Shown in pieces: positions 34,298-43,965 of a DNA stretch of 64,000 nt. The stretch is from Roseibium sp. (GTDB taxonomy: Bacteria > Pseudomonadota > Alphaproteobacteria > Rhizobiales > Stappiaceae). The number at the start of each line of letters is the position of its first letter. Position 1 is the first letter of the stretch. The notes under the pieces were generated by a model. The model worked only from the letters and a program-made list of their open reading frames with translations. It was not told the origin of the DNA and did not search any database. The position numbers were made by a program, and so were the translations under genes. The stretch spans positions 186,001 to 250,000 of the forward strand of contig JAEPML010000001.1 of the NCBI GenBank assembly GCA_017643925.1, written 5' to 3'.

Positions 34298-35224
34298 ATG
34301 GAAGCGAATACCGCCCCTCCCAAACGAAGAAGCCTCGGTTCATGGGCCCTGATTTCAGCACCATACCTGTGGCTTCTGATCTTCTTTCTCGCGCCGTTCC
34401 TGATCGTCTTCAAGATCTCTCTTTCCGAAGTCGCGATTGCGATTCCGCCCTATATTCCGACCTTCGATCTGGCCGACGGCTGGCAGGCATTCTGGGACAA
34501 TCTGGGAGCCCTTTCGCTTGCCAACTATGTCTGGCTGACAGAAGACGCGCTCTACTGGAAATCCTATCTGTCATCGGTCACGATCGCGGCCATCTCGACT
34601 TTTCTGACCTTGTTGATAGGATACCCGATCGCCTATGGCATGGCGCGCAGCCCTCGCTCGATCCGGCCCACACTTTTGATGCTGGTGATCCTGCCGTTCT
34701 GGACCAGTTTCCTAATCAGGGTCTATGCCTGGATCGGTATCCTGAAAAACGAGGGCTTGCTCAACCAGCTCCTCTTGTTGCTGGGAGTGATCGATGAACC
34801 GCTGGTGATCCTCAACACCAACATCGCGGTCTATATCGGCATTGTCTATTCCTACCTGCCGTTCCTCGTCTTGCCGCTCTATGCCAGCCTGGAACGGCTG
34901 GATGGAAGTCTGCTCGAGGCAGCCGAAGATCTTGGCTGCCCGCCCTGGAAGGCCTTCTGGAAAATCACGCTGCCCCTGTCTTTGCCTGGCGTGATCGCCG
35001 GATGTTTCCTGGTCTTCATTCCGGCGGTCGGCGAGTTTGTCATTCCTGATCTGCTGGGCGGCTCGGACACCTTGATGATCGGCAAGACATTGTGGGTGGA
35101 GTTCTTCAACAACCGAGACTGGCCCGTCTCGTCAGCCGTTGCGGTCATCCTTCTCATGATCCTGGTAATCCCGATCGTGCTCTTCCAGAACCAGCAGCAG
35201 AAAATGTCGGAGGCGGATGGATGA
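34298..35224 (+). CDS. potH: Polyamine ABC transporter permease (PotH-like)
   Basis: 308 residues with six predicted membrane helices and the EAA loop EAAEDLGCPPWKAFWKITLPLSLPG, through which it contacts the ATPase. An unusually long periplasmic loop after helix 1 (FDLADGWQAFWDNLGALSLANYVWL) is typical for PotH. It forms the channel together with PotI. The stop codon overlaps the potI start (ATGA), indicating translational coupling and a 1:1 ratio. Confidence 0.93.
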   Translation: MEANTAPPKRRSLGSWALISAPYLWLLIFFLAPFLIVFKISLSEVAIAIPPYIPTFDLADGWQAFWDNLGALSLANYVWLTEDALYWKSYLSSVTIAAISTFLTLLIGYPIAYGMARSPRSIRPTLLMLVILPFWTSFLIRVYAWIGILKNEGLLNQLLLLLGVIDEPLVILNTNIAVYIGIVYSYLPFLVLPLYASLERLDGSLLEAAEDLGCPPWKAFWKITLPLSLPGVIAGCFLVFIPAVGEFVIPDLLGGSDTLMIGKTLWVEFFNNRDWPVSSAVAVILLMILVIPIVLFQNQQQKMSEADG

Positions 35225-36048
35225 CGCGCGGTCCGACCTGGTTCAACATCACTTCGCTCGTGCTGGGCTTTTCGTTCCTGTATTTGCCCATCGTGCTGCT
35301 GGTGATCTATTCCTTCAACGAAAGCCGGCTTGTGACGGTCTGGGGTGGGTTTTCCACCAAGTGGTATGCATCGCTTCTGCAGAATGAGCAGCTGCTCGAT
35401 GCGGCCTGGGTGACCTTGCGGGTTGCCTTCGTTTCGGCCAGTGTCGCCACGGTCTTCGGAACGATGGCGGCTCTTGTGCTTGTCCGGTCCGGCCGGTTTT
35501 TCGGGCGCTCGCTGTTTTCCGGCATGATCTTCGCCCCCCTTGTTATGCCGGAAGTGATCCTTGGGCTATCATTGTTGCTCCTGTTCGTGGCCATGGACCA
35601 GGCCCGCGGCTTCTGGACCGTCATGCTGGCACATACGACCTTTGCCATGTGCTACGTGGCTGTGGTTGTCCAGTCGCGCCTGGTCGGGTTTGACAAGTCA
35701 ATGGAAGAAGCAGCCGAAGATCTCGGCTGCCCGCCCGTGAAGACCTTTTTCCTCATCACCCTGCCGATTATCCTGCCGGGTGTGATTGCTGGCTGGATGC
35801 TTGCTTTCACGCTGTCGTTGGACGACCTGGTGATCGCCAGCTTCACCACCGGACCGGGCGCAACAACGCTTCCGATGAAGATCTATTCCCAGGTACGACT
35901 GGGTGTCACGCCTGAGATCAATGCCGTCTGCACCATCCTGGTCGTGCTGGTGACAATCGGCGTGATTGCAGCCTCTATCGTCACCAAGCGCCAGCAGGTG
36001 CAAAGGGAAAGAGACGAGCGCGCAGCCTTCGGAAACGAAGCATCCTGA
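35221..36048 (+). CDS. potI: Polyamine ABC transporter permease (PotI-like)
   Basis: 275 residues from ATG 35221, overlapping potH by four bases. The sequence has six predicted helices, the FSFLYLPIVLLVIYSFNES opening common to PotI/PotC and the EAA loop EAAEDLGCPPVKTFFLITLP. The late SLDDLVIASFTTGPGATTLPM is also typical of this subunit. It is the last gene of the transporter operon; no clear terminator follows. Confidence 0.93.
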   Translation: MTRGPTWFNITSLVLGFSFLYLPIVLLVIYSFNESRLVTVWGGFSTKWYASLLQNEQLLDAAWVTLRVAFVSASVATVFGTMAALVLVRSGRFFGRSLFSGMIFAPLVMPEVILGLSLLLLFVAMDQARGFWTVMLAHTTFAMCYVAVVVQSRLVGFDKSMEEAAEDLGCPPVKTFFLITLPIILPGVIAGWMLAFTLSLDDLVIASFTTGPGATTLPMKIYSQVRLGVTPEINAVCTILVVLVTIGVIAASIVTKRQQVQRERDERAAFGNEAS

Positions 36049-36124
36049 GACAGTTTTCCTGTTCCTGAAGTGACGCGGCTGGGCCTTCTGAGGGTGCTGC
36101 GCTTAACCAATTTTAAATTGCGCT

Positions 36125-37330
36125 GTGCTAGATAATTCTACCTATGAATTAGAGTTCCATAACGCGTATTTGGACATGGACGGGTTTGCATTGAGATCAG
36201 GATTGGGCCTTGCTCAGGAACGGGCAAAGACGGCGGCACTCGGGCTTGTCCCCGGGTGGCATGATCAGCCGACCCTTGGTCAGTTGAAATCATTGTGGAG
36301 CGGACTGTCGGGCGGTGCGGTATGCACGCCGTTTCAATCGGTCGAATTTGTGCATGCCTTTTTTGAAAAGATCGCTCCGGTCAACTGTGAAAGAGTTGCG
36401 ATCTTTGCTCTGCACGATGAGGTAACAAGAGAGCCCGTCCTGCTGTTGCCGCTCGTGTGGTACCGCAAAGGACCATTCCGGATTGTCACGACCCCCGACC
36501 TTGGACTGGCTGATCAGAACGGGCCCGTTTTCAGCAAACGATTGCTGGAAAGCCCGGGCAACATCCATGACGCGCTGGTAGGCGCACTCATGCAGTCGCT
36601 GACGGACTGCGATGTCCTGAAAATCTGCAAGATACATCCAAGGATTTCCGGCATCGCGAATCCTCTCTTTGATGCGGCAGAGGCCTATCCGGAAGGGCAA
36701 ACCCTCTACCTCGACGCTGACGCACTTGCGCAGGTCGACGGTCAATCGAAAAAGTCGGTTTACAAGGAGGCCCGCACCAAGTTCAGAAAACTTGGACGAG
36801 AGGAGGTCTCGCTTGTCGAAGTCGAGGCTTCGCAAGAACGCCAACGTGTCTGCGCAATTCTGCTGGAACAGCGCAGAAAAAGACTTGAAGAACTGGGCGA
36901 TCCTGACCCCGAGGACGAAGACCACAGGGATCGGTTCTATCAGTATCTTGCCACGCTGAGCGGTGAGAACGGGCCTGTCACGATGCTCGCCCTGCAAAAG
37001 GGCGAGGAAATCGTCGCAGCCGTGGTTCTCCTTGCCAACGGGACAAGTGCCAATGGCGTTCTGGTTTCCATAGGCGATCCCAGGTGGCACCGCATGTCTC
37101 CGGGCATGGTTCTGTTCGTCAAGTCGATGGAATGGGCCCGGGAGCACAACATCCAGAATTTCAGCCTGGGGGCCGGCCTGCATTCCTACAAGAACCGCTT
37201 CGGAGCTTCGATGCTGGAAACCAAGCGTATTCTGATCCCGACAAACATGCGCGGCAGGACATTTGTCACGGCCCTTCATGCCAAGAAGATTTCGCAAGCG
37301 CTCTATGAAAAGACTGTGTCGGAAGGCTGA
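36125..37330 (+). CDS. GNAT/CelD-like acetyltransferase (BioF2-like)
   Basis: Up to 401 residues. The C-terminal half (about 205-380) shows the CelD/BcsL-type acetyltransferase fold: the KKSVYKEARTKFRKL helix, MLALQKGEEIVAAVVLL and the late FSLGAGLHSYKNRFGA motif. The N-terminal half (about 40-190) has a related fold with TPFQSVEFVHAFFEK and LPLVWYRKG. Such proteins often act in exopolysaccharide or cellulose synthesis or transfer aminoacyl groups. The start is uncertain: a GTG at 36125 lacks a ribosome site, and an ATG at 36176 is an alternative. It is not obviously part of the polyamine operon. Confidence 0.75.
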   Translation: MLDNSTYELEFHNAYLDMDGFALRSGLGLAQERAKTAALGLVPGWHDQPTLGQLKSLWSGLSGGAVCTPFQSVEFVHAFFEKIAPVNCERVAIFALHDEVTREPVLLLPLVWYRKGPFRIVTTPDLGLADQNGPVFSKRLLESPGNIHDALVGALMQSLTDCDVLKICKIHPRISGIANPLFDAAEAYPEGQTLYLDADALAQVDGQSKKSVYKEARTKFRKLGREEVSLVEVEASQERQRVCAILLEQRRKRLEELGDPDPEDEDHRDRFYQYLATLSGENGPVTMLALQKGEEIVAAVVLLANGTSANGVLVSIGDPRWHRMSPGMVLFVKSMEWAREHNIQNFSLGAGLHSYKNRFGASMLETKRILIPTNMRGRTFVTALHAKKISQALYEKTVSEG

Positions 37331-37339
37331 GACCCGGCG

Positions 37340-37588
37340 CTATTGCCGGTTCAGGGGCGGACGAAACAGGTAGATGACGAGCCAGACCGGGACGACGATG
37401 AAGGCTCCGAGGATCATGTTCGGAACCGCCCAATCCCAGAATTCAAGAAGATAGATCCAGAGCTGAACCGGGCTGAGACCGACCGAGCCCAGGATGTCTT
37501 CGGCGCTGACATTGAAGAACGATAGGCCTGCCCCCACAAGGAGCGAAATCGCTGCAATCTTGAAGATGGTGGACAGGAATTGGTACAA
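37340..37588 (-). CDS. Small membrane protein (DUF6460-like)
   Basis: 82 residues starting at a TTG (37588), with two predicted helices (about 8-27 and 43-72). The SAEDILGSVGLSP segment between the helices and the terminal LVIYLFRPP motif resemble the DUF6460 family of alphaproteobacterial inner-membrane proteins, which has no known function. It is convergent with the acetyltransferase gene, nine bases from its stop. The start codon is weakly supported. Confidence 0.65.
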   Translation of the reverse strand: MYQFLSTIFKIAAISLLVGAGLSFFNVSAEDILGSVGLSPVQLWIYLLEFWDWAVPNMILGAFIVVPVWLVIYLFRPPLNRQ

Positions 37589-38119
37589 GGGGCCCCCGCC
37601 GCACGCTCAGGCGCTGAATCCGTTTTTCATTCAAGCACTTTATCAAAAGACCCCGTTGGTTACATAAACCGCATGCCTGATTTTCTCAGAAATTGCCGGA
37701 TTTGATAGGTTGTCACCAAGTTCTTCATGGTGTGAGGGGGCAGAACTGACCCATTCATCTTTCTCGGGAGAAGTCATCCCCGGACTTGGAGGTCCGAAAG
37801 GGATCAGCAATTCGCGCGGACTGTGTCATCAAGACTAGGAAAAATACCGACTTGCACTGAGCTGATCAACCGGGGCAGGCGCGACCATATTCGATGCGGG
37901 GCCCACATGATGGTCGTGCCCCGGCAACCAGATGGCACAATCCGGGGACTGCGTTGGACTGAACCGCACCTCGTGTCAGGCCGAATGAAGCCATTCCCTT
38001 TCAAAACTGACACCCTATTCATGTTTTTCGCTGCAGTGCGGCAAAGATCGCTTGACCGAGGGAAAACAAACAGCGAATGTGCGCGACACGCACCTTGCGG
38101 TCTTAAACGGGAGTGAAAC
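37589..38119. other. 531-base non-coding region upstream of scoAB
   Basis: I find no reliable gene. Open frames here are short, lack ribosome sites and resemble no family. Short hairpins occur (CGGAC/GTCCG near 37784-37799; GGGGC/GCCCC near 37898-37923). It likely holds the scoAB promoter, but no -35/-10 pair stands out. An additional small RNA cannot be excluded. Confidence 0.4.
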
Positions 38120-38815
38120 ATGAACAAAATATATCCGGACGCAAAGGCAGCGCTGGAAGGGCTGACCTTTGACGGTATGACTGTGATGGCCGGCGGGTTC
38201 GGCCTTTGCGGCATTCCGGAAAACCTGATCGTAGCGCTTCGCGATTCCGGCGCCCAGAACATCACCGCGATTTCCAACAATGCAGGCATTGATGATTTCG
38301 GTCTTGGCCTGCTGCTGCAGACCCGCCAGATCAAGAAGATGGTGTCGTCTTATGTTGGGGAGAACGCCACGTTTGAGAAACAGTATCTGAACGGCGAGCT
38401 GGAGCTTGAGTTCAACCCTCAGGGGACCCTTGCTGAACGCATTCGTGCAGGCGGCGCCGGGATCCCGGGATTTTATACCAAGACAGGTGTCGGCACGCTC
38501 ATTGCCGAGGGCAAGGAGCACAAGGACTTCAACGGCGAGACCTACATCATGGAAACGGGTCTGGTGGCTGACGTTTCCCTCGTGAAGGCCTGGAAGGCCG
38601 ACAAGGAAGGCAACCTCATCTACCGCAAGACCGCGCGCAACTTCAATCCGATGATGGCAACGGCCGGAAAGGCCTGTGTTGTCGAGGTTGAAGAGCTGGT
38701 CGAGGTCGGTGAACTTGATCCGGACAACATCCACACCGCCGGTATTTTTGTTGATCGCATCATTGTCGGCGATCACGAAAAACGTATCGAAAAACGCACC
38801 ACGCGCGAAGCCTGA
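38120..38815 (+). CDS. scoA: 3-oxoacid CoA-transferase subunit A
   Basis: 231 residues. The glycine-rich [21 protein letters not shown] near residue 20 is the CoA-transferase family I signature of the alpha subunit; [15 protein letters not shown] and [20 protein letters not shown] follow as in succinyl-CoA:3-ketoacid CoA-transferases. With ScoB it transfers CoA from succinyl-CoA to acetoacetate, feeding ketone bodies or PHB breakdown products into the TCA cycle. The scoB start is 12 bases after its stop. Confidence 0.93.
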   Translation: MNKIYPDAKAALEGLTFDGMTVMAGGFGLCGIPENLIVALRDSGAQNITAISNNAGIDDFGLGLLLQTRQIKKMVSSYVGENATFEKQYLNGELELEFNPQGTLAERIRAGGAGIPGFYTKTGVGTLIAEGKEHKDFNGETYIMETGLVADVSLVKAWKADKEGNLIYRKTARNFNPMMATAGKACVVEVEELVEVGELDPDNIHTAGIFVDRIIVGDHEKRIEKRTTREA

Positions 38816-38827
38816 GGAGGACACATC

Positions 38828-39454
38828 ATGGCCTGGACACGCGATGATATGGCGAAGCGCGCCGCGCAAGAGCTTGAAGATGGATTTTACGTAAACCTGG
38901 GCATCGGTATTCCGACACTGGTGTCCAACTATATTCCCGAGGGCGTTCACGTAACGCTACAGTCCGAGAACGGCATGCTCGGCATGGGCCCGTTCCCGAC
39001 CGAGGACGAGGTGGATGCCGACCTGATCAATGCAGGCAAGCAGACCATCACCGAACTGCCGCAGACGAGCTATTTCTCCTCTGCCGACAGCTTTGGCATG
39101 ATCCGCGGTGGACATATCGATTTGTCCATCCTCGGCGCGATGGAAGTGGCCGAAAACGGCGATCTTGCCAACTGGATGATCCCGGGAAAGATGGTCAAGG
39201 GCATGGGCGGTGCCATGGACCTGGTGGCCGGCGTCAAGCGCGTCGTCGTCATCATGGACCACACTTCCAAGGCCGGTGATCCGAAACTTCTGAAGGAATG
39301 TTCCTTGCCGTTGACCGGCGTTCAGTGTGTTGACCGGATCATCACCAACTTCGGCGTTTTCGACGTTACCGAAGGTGGCCTGAAAGTGGTCGAGCTAGCT
39401 CCGGATGTCACTCTGGAAGAAGTGAAGGAAAAAACGCTGGCGACCGTGCTCTAA
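38828..39454 (+). CDS. scoB: 3-oxoacid CoA-transferase subunit B
   Basis: 208 residues. The catalytic glutamate sits in [16 protein letters not shown] near residue 48, and the opening [17 protein letters not shown] is typical for the beta subunit. Late motifs [14 protein letters not shown] and [11 protein letters not shown] complete the family pattern. Forms a heteromer with ScoA from the adjacent gene. A strong terminator at 39480 ends the two-gene operon, whose product links acetoacetate use with the PHB-type physiology suggested by the phasins in the window. Confidence 0.93.
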   Translation: MAWTRDDMAKRAAQELEDGFYVNLGIGIPTLVSNYIPEGVHVTLQSENGMLGMGPFPTEDEVDADLINAGKQTITELPQTSYFSSADSFGMIRGGHIDLSILGAMEVAENGDLANWMIPGKMVKGMGGAMDLVAGVKRVVVIMDHTSKAGDPKLLKECSLPLTGVQCVDRIITNFGVFDVTEGGLKVVELAPDVTLEEVKEKTLATVL

Positions 39455-39847
39455 CGCATTTTTGTTGATCCTGCGACGGAAGGCGGTTGTTTCCTGCAAC
39501 CGCCTTTTCTTTCTTGAATTCAATGAATTTGTTGGAAAAAAGAAAGAATCGCGATCGGGCTGTTTTGACAATAGCCAGCCGATGTCCCGATTTGGGACCT
39601 ATCCGTGATTTTCACAAGGGAAACGGTGGTCGCATTAACGCTAACTTGCGTTAGAGGAACACCAAATCCGGCATTGTTCTTCCAGTTTGATCAGCATCTG
39701 CGCGCTGCCTTGTTTTCCCGGCTAAGCAGTGCGCCAGGTTTACGTGCTCGGGTCTCACGGACTTGCTGCAATCAACGCGGCTTCAAGACTTGACGGCTAT
39801 TGTAGGACAAGTTTCCAGCGTCACTTTTCCTAAAAAGCATCAGGGCA
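39455..39847. other. Region between scoB and the GGDEF-EAL gene
   Basis: Besides the scoAB terminator it contains a palindrome GTCCC-gattt-GGGAC at 39584-39598 and an inverted repeat AACGC-taactt-GCGTT near 39639-39654. A TTGACA at 39565-39570 with CGATTT 17 bases on is a weak promoter candidate for the downstream gene. No coding frame is convincing. Confidence 0.4.
39480..39510 (+). terminator. Intrinsic terminator of scoAB
   Basis: Perfect ten-base arms AAGGCGGTTG and CAACCGCCTT with a seven-base loop, leading into TTTTCTTTCTT. It starts 26 bases past the scoB stop. Confidence 0.9.
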
Positions 39848-42034
39848 ATGTCGAAGATTGTAGAATTGCTTCCTTCTTGGCTGCCAAGCCTGCGCACGCG
39901 GTTTGTGCTGCTCGTTGCGGGTCTGTTCGTGGCGCTTTCCCTCGTCATGATCATGGTGGCCAGTTATCTTGACCTGAGGGACGAGGAACAGCGTGTCGTT
40001 TCTGATGCGCGCGCGATCGTCGCCACCGTCAGCAGGTTGGCCGTTCCGCATTTGAGCAACCACCACTACCTCATCCTGGAACAGGAGCTGGAGAGCATCG
40101 CCGCCAGTGGTGTGGTCGAGCTGGCCCAGGTGCTGGATCCAGCGCGGGCGTTGACTGTCGATTCAGATCCCGAGACCAGTTACTTCGATGAGCAGGACAT
40201 GCATCCGCTCGTCAAGTTGGCTTACGAGACGGGTGTCGAACAGATCAGGCAGGATCAGGACCGGGTCGAAATTGCGCTGCCGGTGCGTGACATGAAGAAT
40301 GACAGCCTGTTGGGCGTTGCGATGGTGTCGATGCAGCGACCGTCCATCGACGGTATGCTGGTATCCATCTGGGCCCGGAACCTCGTCATCACGCTGGTCC
40401 TGCTCGTCTTCTGCGTTCCGCTCACCTTTCACTTCGCGACAAATTTCGTGCGCCCGATCAAGGCGCTCACCGAGACTGCGCACACCGTCAGCGCGGGAAA
40501 TTTCAATGCGCCGTTTCCGGTGGAACGCACCGACGAGATCGGTGTTCTGGCGCGCGCCTATCGGGAGATGGTCGGAACGATCCGGAACAATCTGGCAAAG
40601 ATTCACGAACTGGCGTTTGAGGATCCCGTTACGAAGCTGCCGAACCGGGAATGCTTCAGACAGCACTTCACCAACCACATGATCGGTCCCGGTGGAAAGC
40701 CGAACCGGATGTCGGTGCTGTTCATCGACCTCGACAGGTTCAAGAGGATCAACGACAGCTTCGGACACGATCATGGCGATGCACTGCTCTGCGAGATTGC
40801 CGCCAGACTGTGCGGTCTCCTGAACCCGTCGAGCTGCTCATGCGGCAACACCGAAGGGACGGGCCCAATCGTTCAGAACGTATTGGAACGCCCCTCGGCA
40901 GTGCCACCGCAGGTGGCGCGTCTCGGAGGCGACGAATTTGCAGTCATCGTCCCGGCCAGTGGTCGCGCGTCGGCGGTAGATCAACTTGCCGAGCAACTTG
41001 TTCAATGTGTCGAGCAACCGGTGGAGATCAACGGCCTGACGATGGCCGTTGGAGCCAGTATCGGGGTCGCGACCTATCCTGACGACGGAGAAGACTATAC
41101 GGCGATCCTGAAGCACGCGGATATCGCGATGTATGCCGCCAAGCGAACAGGTGGCAACAGGGCTTGCTTCTACAGTGAGATCGAAGACGAGTTTCGCGGC
41201 CAGGAGCGGGTCACGCTCGAGGTGGAGCTGAAGCAAGCTCTTGTCCGAGACGAATTCAGGATCGAGTTCCAGCCAAAAGTCGACTGTGAAACCATGAAGG
41301 TGGTGGGCGCAGAAGTGCTTGTTCGCTGGCAACATCCACAAAGAGGACTGCTGGCGCCCGGCAGCTTCATTGATGTTGCCGAAGAGAGTGACCTCATCAC
41401 ACGTCTCGGTGACACCGTATTGGAGATGGCCTGCAGGCAGGGACGACGCTGGCTGGACGATGGACTTGAGGTGCCGCTTGCCGTCAATGTTTCAATCCGG
41501 CAACTGGAAAAACCGGGCTTCACGCAACACGTTCTGAACATCCTGCGAACGACCCGCTTTCCCGCTGAATTGCTGCAGCTGGAAGTCACTGAAACGGTGG
41601 CCATGGCCGACCCTGAAAGTGTTTCGGCGGCAACAGAACCGTTGCTGGCGGCCGGAATTACCTTTGCCATCGATGATTTCGGCACAGGCTATTCAAGCCT
41701 TGCTCACTTGCAGAGACTGCCCTTCAACACATTCAAGATCGATCGCAGCTTCGTTTGCGGTCTGGGGAGCGATCAGCACAGCCGTTCAATCGTCAAGACG
41801 ATCATCGCAATGGCAAAGAGCCTGAAATATGAAGTGGTCGCCGAAGGGGTTGAAACCGTCGAGCAACAGGAATTCCTGACCGGGCAGGGGTGTACAACAG
41901 CGCAAGGCTTTTTGTTTGCAAAGCCGATGCCGCCAGAGATCTTCGCGGGCTGGATGAAAGCATTTTCCGACCCGGTGCGTCATCATCCTGGAGCGCAGGG
42001 GAACCGGCGCGGGCGCACCGAGCACGCTGCCTAG
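39848..42034 (+). CDS. Membrane GGDEF-EAL cyclic-di-GMP protein with HAMP domain
   Basis: 728 residues: helix 1 (about 17-39), a periplasmic sensor of about 135 residues, helix 2 (about 178-198), HAMP (about 199-250), GGDEF (about 262-450) and EAL (about 465-710). GGDEF is intact in ARLGGDEFAVIV, but the RxxD product-inhibition site is absent and about 25 extra residues with a CSC pair precede the motif. The EAL active site is present as EVLVRW, with NVSIRQL, LEVTET, DDFGTGYSSL and KIDRSFV metal-ligand segments. Either or both activities could function. It is monocistronic and convergent with ftsH. Confidence 0.92.
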   Translation: MSKIVELLPSWLPSLRTRFVLLVAGLFVALSLVMIMVASYLDLRDEEQRVVSDARAIVATVSRLAVPHLSNHHYLILEQELESIAASGVVELAQVLDPARALTVDSDPETSYFDEQDMHPLVKLAYETGVEQIRQDQDRVEIALPVRDMKNDSLLGVAMVSMQRPSIDGMLVSIWARNLVITLVLLVFCVPLTFHFATNFVRPIKALTETAHTVSAGNFNAPFPVERTDEIGVLARAYREMVGTIRNNLAKIHELAFEDPVTKLPNRECFRQHFTNHMIGPGGKPNRMSVLFIDLDRFKRINDSFGHDHGDALLCEIAARLCGLLNPSSCSCGNTEGTGPIVQNVLERPSAVPPQVARLGGDEFAVIVPASGRASAVDQLAEQLVQCVEQPVEINGLTMAVGASIGVATYPDDGEDYTAILKHADIAMYAAKRTGGNRACFYSEIEDEFRGQERVTLEVELKQALVRDEFRIEFQPKVDCETMKVVGAEVLVRWQHPQRGLLAPGSFIDVAEESDLITRLGDTVLEMACRQGRRWLDDGLEVPLAVNVSIRQLEKPGFTQHVLNILRTTRFPAELLQLEVTETVAMADPESVSAATEPLLAAGITFAIDDFGTGYSSLAHLQRLPFNTFKIDRSFVCGLGSDQHSRSIVKTIIAMAKSLKYEVVAEGVETVEQQEFLTGQGCTTAQGFLFAKPMPPEIFAGWMKAFSDPVRHHPGAQGNRRGRTEHAA

Positions 42035-42049
42035 GACAGTTGGTTCCTT

Positions 42050-43876
42050 CTATTCGGCAGCCGCTGTACCCTGACGCTCTGCAACGGGTCGCAGAGCAGG
42101 AAAATCCTTGTCCGTGAGCGTTTCCTTTTCCAGGAGCAGCGCAGCGCCCTGGTCGAGCTCCTTGCGATGGGTTTTCAGCAGGTCCTTTGCGCGGTTGAAG
42201 GCGTTTTCAACTCGGTTCTTGATCGCAAGGTCGATTTCACGCTGGGTCTCTTCGGAGACCTCGGCCACGTCGCCTGCAGGCTGCCCCAGGAAGTTCTGCC
42301 GCTGGGTGGAGTAGGCGCGATTGCCGAGCGAGACATCCATGCCGTAGCGCATGGTCATGTCTCGCGCGACTTCGGTCACCTTCTGCAGGTCATCCGAGGC
42401 ACCGGTTGAAATCTCGCCGAAGACGATTTCCTCTGCGGCACGTCCCCCCATCAGAACCGCCATTCGGTTCTCAAGGTCCTGCGTGGACAAGAGAAAACGA
42501 TCTTCGGTCGGGCGCTGCATCGTGTAACCGAGCGCACCAATGCCACGTGGAATGATCGAGATCTTGTGGACGGGGTCGCACCCATCAAGATTTGCAGCCA
42601 CGAGGGCATGACCAATCTCGTGAAAGGCGACGGTTTTTCGCTCTTTGTCCGAAAGGATCCGGCTGCGTTTTTCAAGTCCGGCCACTACGCGTTCAACGGC
42701 TTCGTTGAAGTCCTGTTGGGTGACCTTGTCCGCATTGCGGCGGGTGGCCAGCAGTGCGGCTTCGTTGACGAGCGTGGCCAGATCCGCGCCTGAAAAACCG
42801 GCAGTCAGCTGCGCAACCTGATCAAGGTCTGCTGCAGGATCGAGTTCAATTTTCTTGACATGAACATCCAGGATCGCACGGCGCCCGGGCTTGTCGGGAC
42901 GGTCAACCAGGACCTGCCGGTCGAAACGTCCGGCACGCAGGAGCGCCGGGTCCAGGATTTCGGGCCGGTTAGTGGCCGCCAGCAGGATGATGCCGCTTGA
43001 CGTGTCGAAACCGTCGAGCTCCGTCAGAAGCTGGTTGAGCGTCTGCTCCTTTTCGTCATTGGTGCCCATAGGGCCGCTCGACCGGGCACGGCCGAGTGCG
43101 TCCAGCTCGTCGATGAATATGATGGCGGGCGCGGCCTTGCGGGCTTGTTCAAACAGGTCCCGGACGCGAGCAGCCCCGACCCCGACAAACATCTCGACGA
43201 ATTCGGACCCGGAAATGGAGAAGAAGGCAACGCCGGCTTCGCCGGCAACGGCGCGCGCAAGCAAGGTCTTGCCGGTACCCGGAGGCCCGACGAGCAAAAT
43301 GCCCTTGGGCATGTGGGCACCCAATCGCCCATAGCCGGTCGGGTCTTTCAGGAAGTCGACGACTTCGACAAGTTCGCGCTTGGCTTCTTCAACGCCGGCA
43401 ACATTGTCGAAGCGGACATCCACGTCGGTTTCGACATAGACCTTGGCCTTGGACTTGCCGACGGTCATCATGCCGCCAATGCCCTGCTTTTCTGCAAACT
43501 TGCGGATGATGAACATCCACAGGCCGAAGAAAAGCAACACCGGCAGCACCCAGGAGAGAATGTCCTTGATGAAGGTACTTTGCACGACACCCGTGAACTT
43601 GACGTCGTACTTGCTCAGCTCGTCGGCCAGGGGAATTTCGACCCGTGTCGTGACGAAATACTGCTTGCCGTCCTTAAGAGGTTCCTTGAACTTGCCCTCG
43701 ATCGTGTTTTCCTTGACCGCGATCTCTTCGATTTTCTTGTCTTTGAGATATTGCTCGAACTGGCTGTAGGGGATCGGCTCGACGGTCTTGTAGGTCGTCC
43801 ACCAGCTCTGGAACATCAACACCAGCATCATGGCGATGAAGGCGTACCAAAGGTTGATCTGGTGTTTCTTTTCCAT
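42050..43876 (-). CDS. ftsH: FtsH-family ATP-dependent zinc metalloprotease
   Basis: 608 residues. Two N-terminal helices (about 9-26 and 106-126) flank a periplasmic domain. The AAA module has [13 protein letters not shown] (Walker A), [14 protein letters not shown] (Walker B) and [20 protein letters not shown] without its last residues as the second region of homology. HEIGH near 416 is the zinc site. It degrades membrane and short-lived cytosolic proteins. Neighbours are not the usual tilS-glmM, and the C-terminus is short, so this may be a second FtsH paralogue rather than the essential housekeeping copy; that is inference. Confidence 0.9.
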   Translation of the reverse strand: MEKKHQINLWYAFIAMMLVLMFQSWWTTYKTVEPIPYSQFEQYLKDKKIEEIAVKENTIEGKFKEPLKDGKQYFVTTRVEIPLADELSKYDVKFTGVVQSTFIKDILSWVLPVLLFFGLWMFIIRKFAEKQGIGGMMTVGKSKAKVYVETDVDVRFDNVAGVEEAKRELVEVVDFLKDPTGYGRLGAHMPKGILLVGPPGTGKTLLARAVAGEAGVAFFSISGSEFVEMFVGVGAARVRDLFEQARKAAPAIIFIDELDALGRARSSGPMGTNDEKEQTLNQLLTELDGFDTSSGIILLAATNRPEILDPALLRAGRFDRQVLVDRPDKPGRRAILDVHVKKIELDPAADLDQVAQLTAGFSGADLATLVNEAALLATRRNADKVTQQDFNEAVERVVAGLEKRSRILSDKERKTVAFHEIGHALVAANLDGCDPVHKISIIPRGIGALGYTMQRPTEDRFLLSTQDLENRMAVLMGGRAAEEIVFGEISTGASDDLQKVTEVARDMTMRYGMDVSLGNRAYSTQRQNFLGQPAGDVAEVSEETQREIDLAIKNRVENAFNRAKDLLKTHRKELDQGAALLLEKETLTDKDFPALRPVAERQGTAAAE

Positions 43877-43965
43877 GGAAAATCTGTCCTGAGAATGAAC
43901 TGGGCAATGGGGCCATTGGGACGGTTAGATCAGCCTGTGTCAAGGCGATCCGGTGCTGTGAAAGC

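Noticed and set aside
36103..36116. CtrA-like site TTAACCAATTTTAA upstream of the CelD-like gene
   Set aside because: The spacer between the TTAA halves is six bases rather than the usual seven, and there is no second site.
37823..38116. A 97-codon plus-strand frame directly before scoA
   Set aside because: No ribosome site or family resemblance; composition fits non-coding leader.
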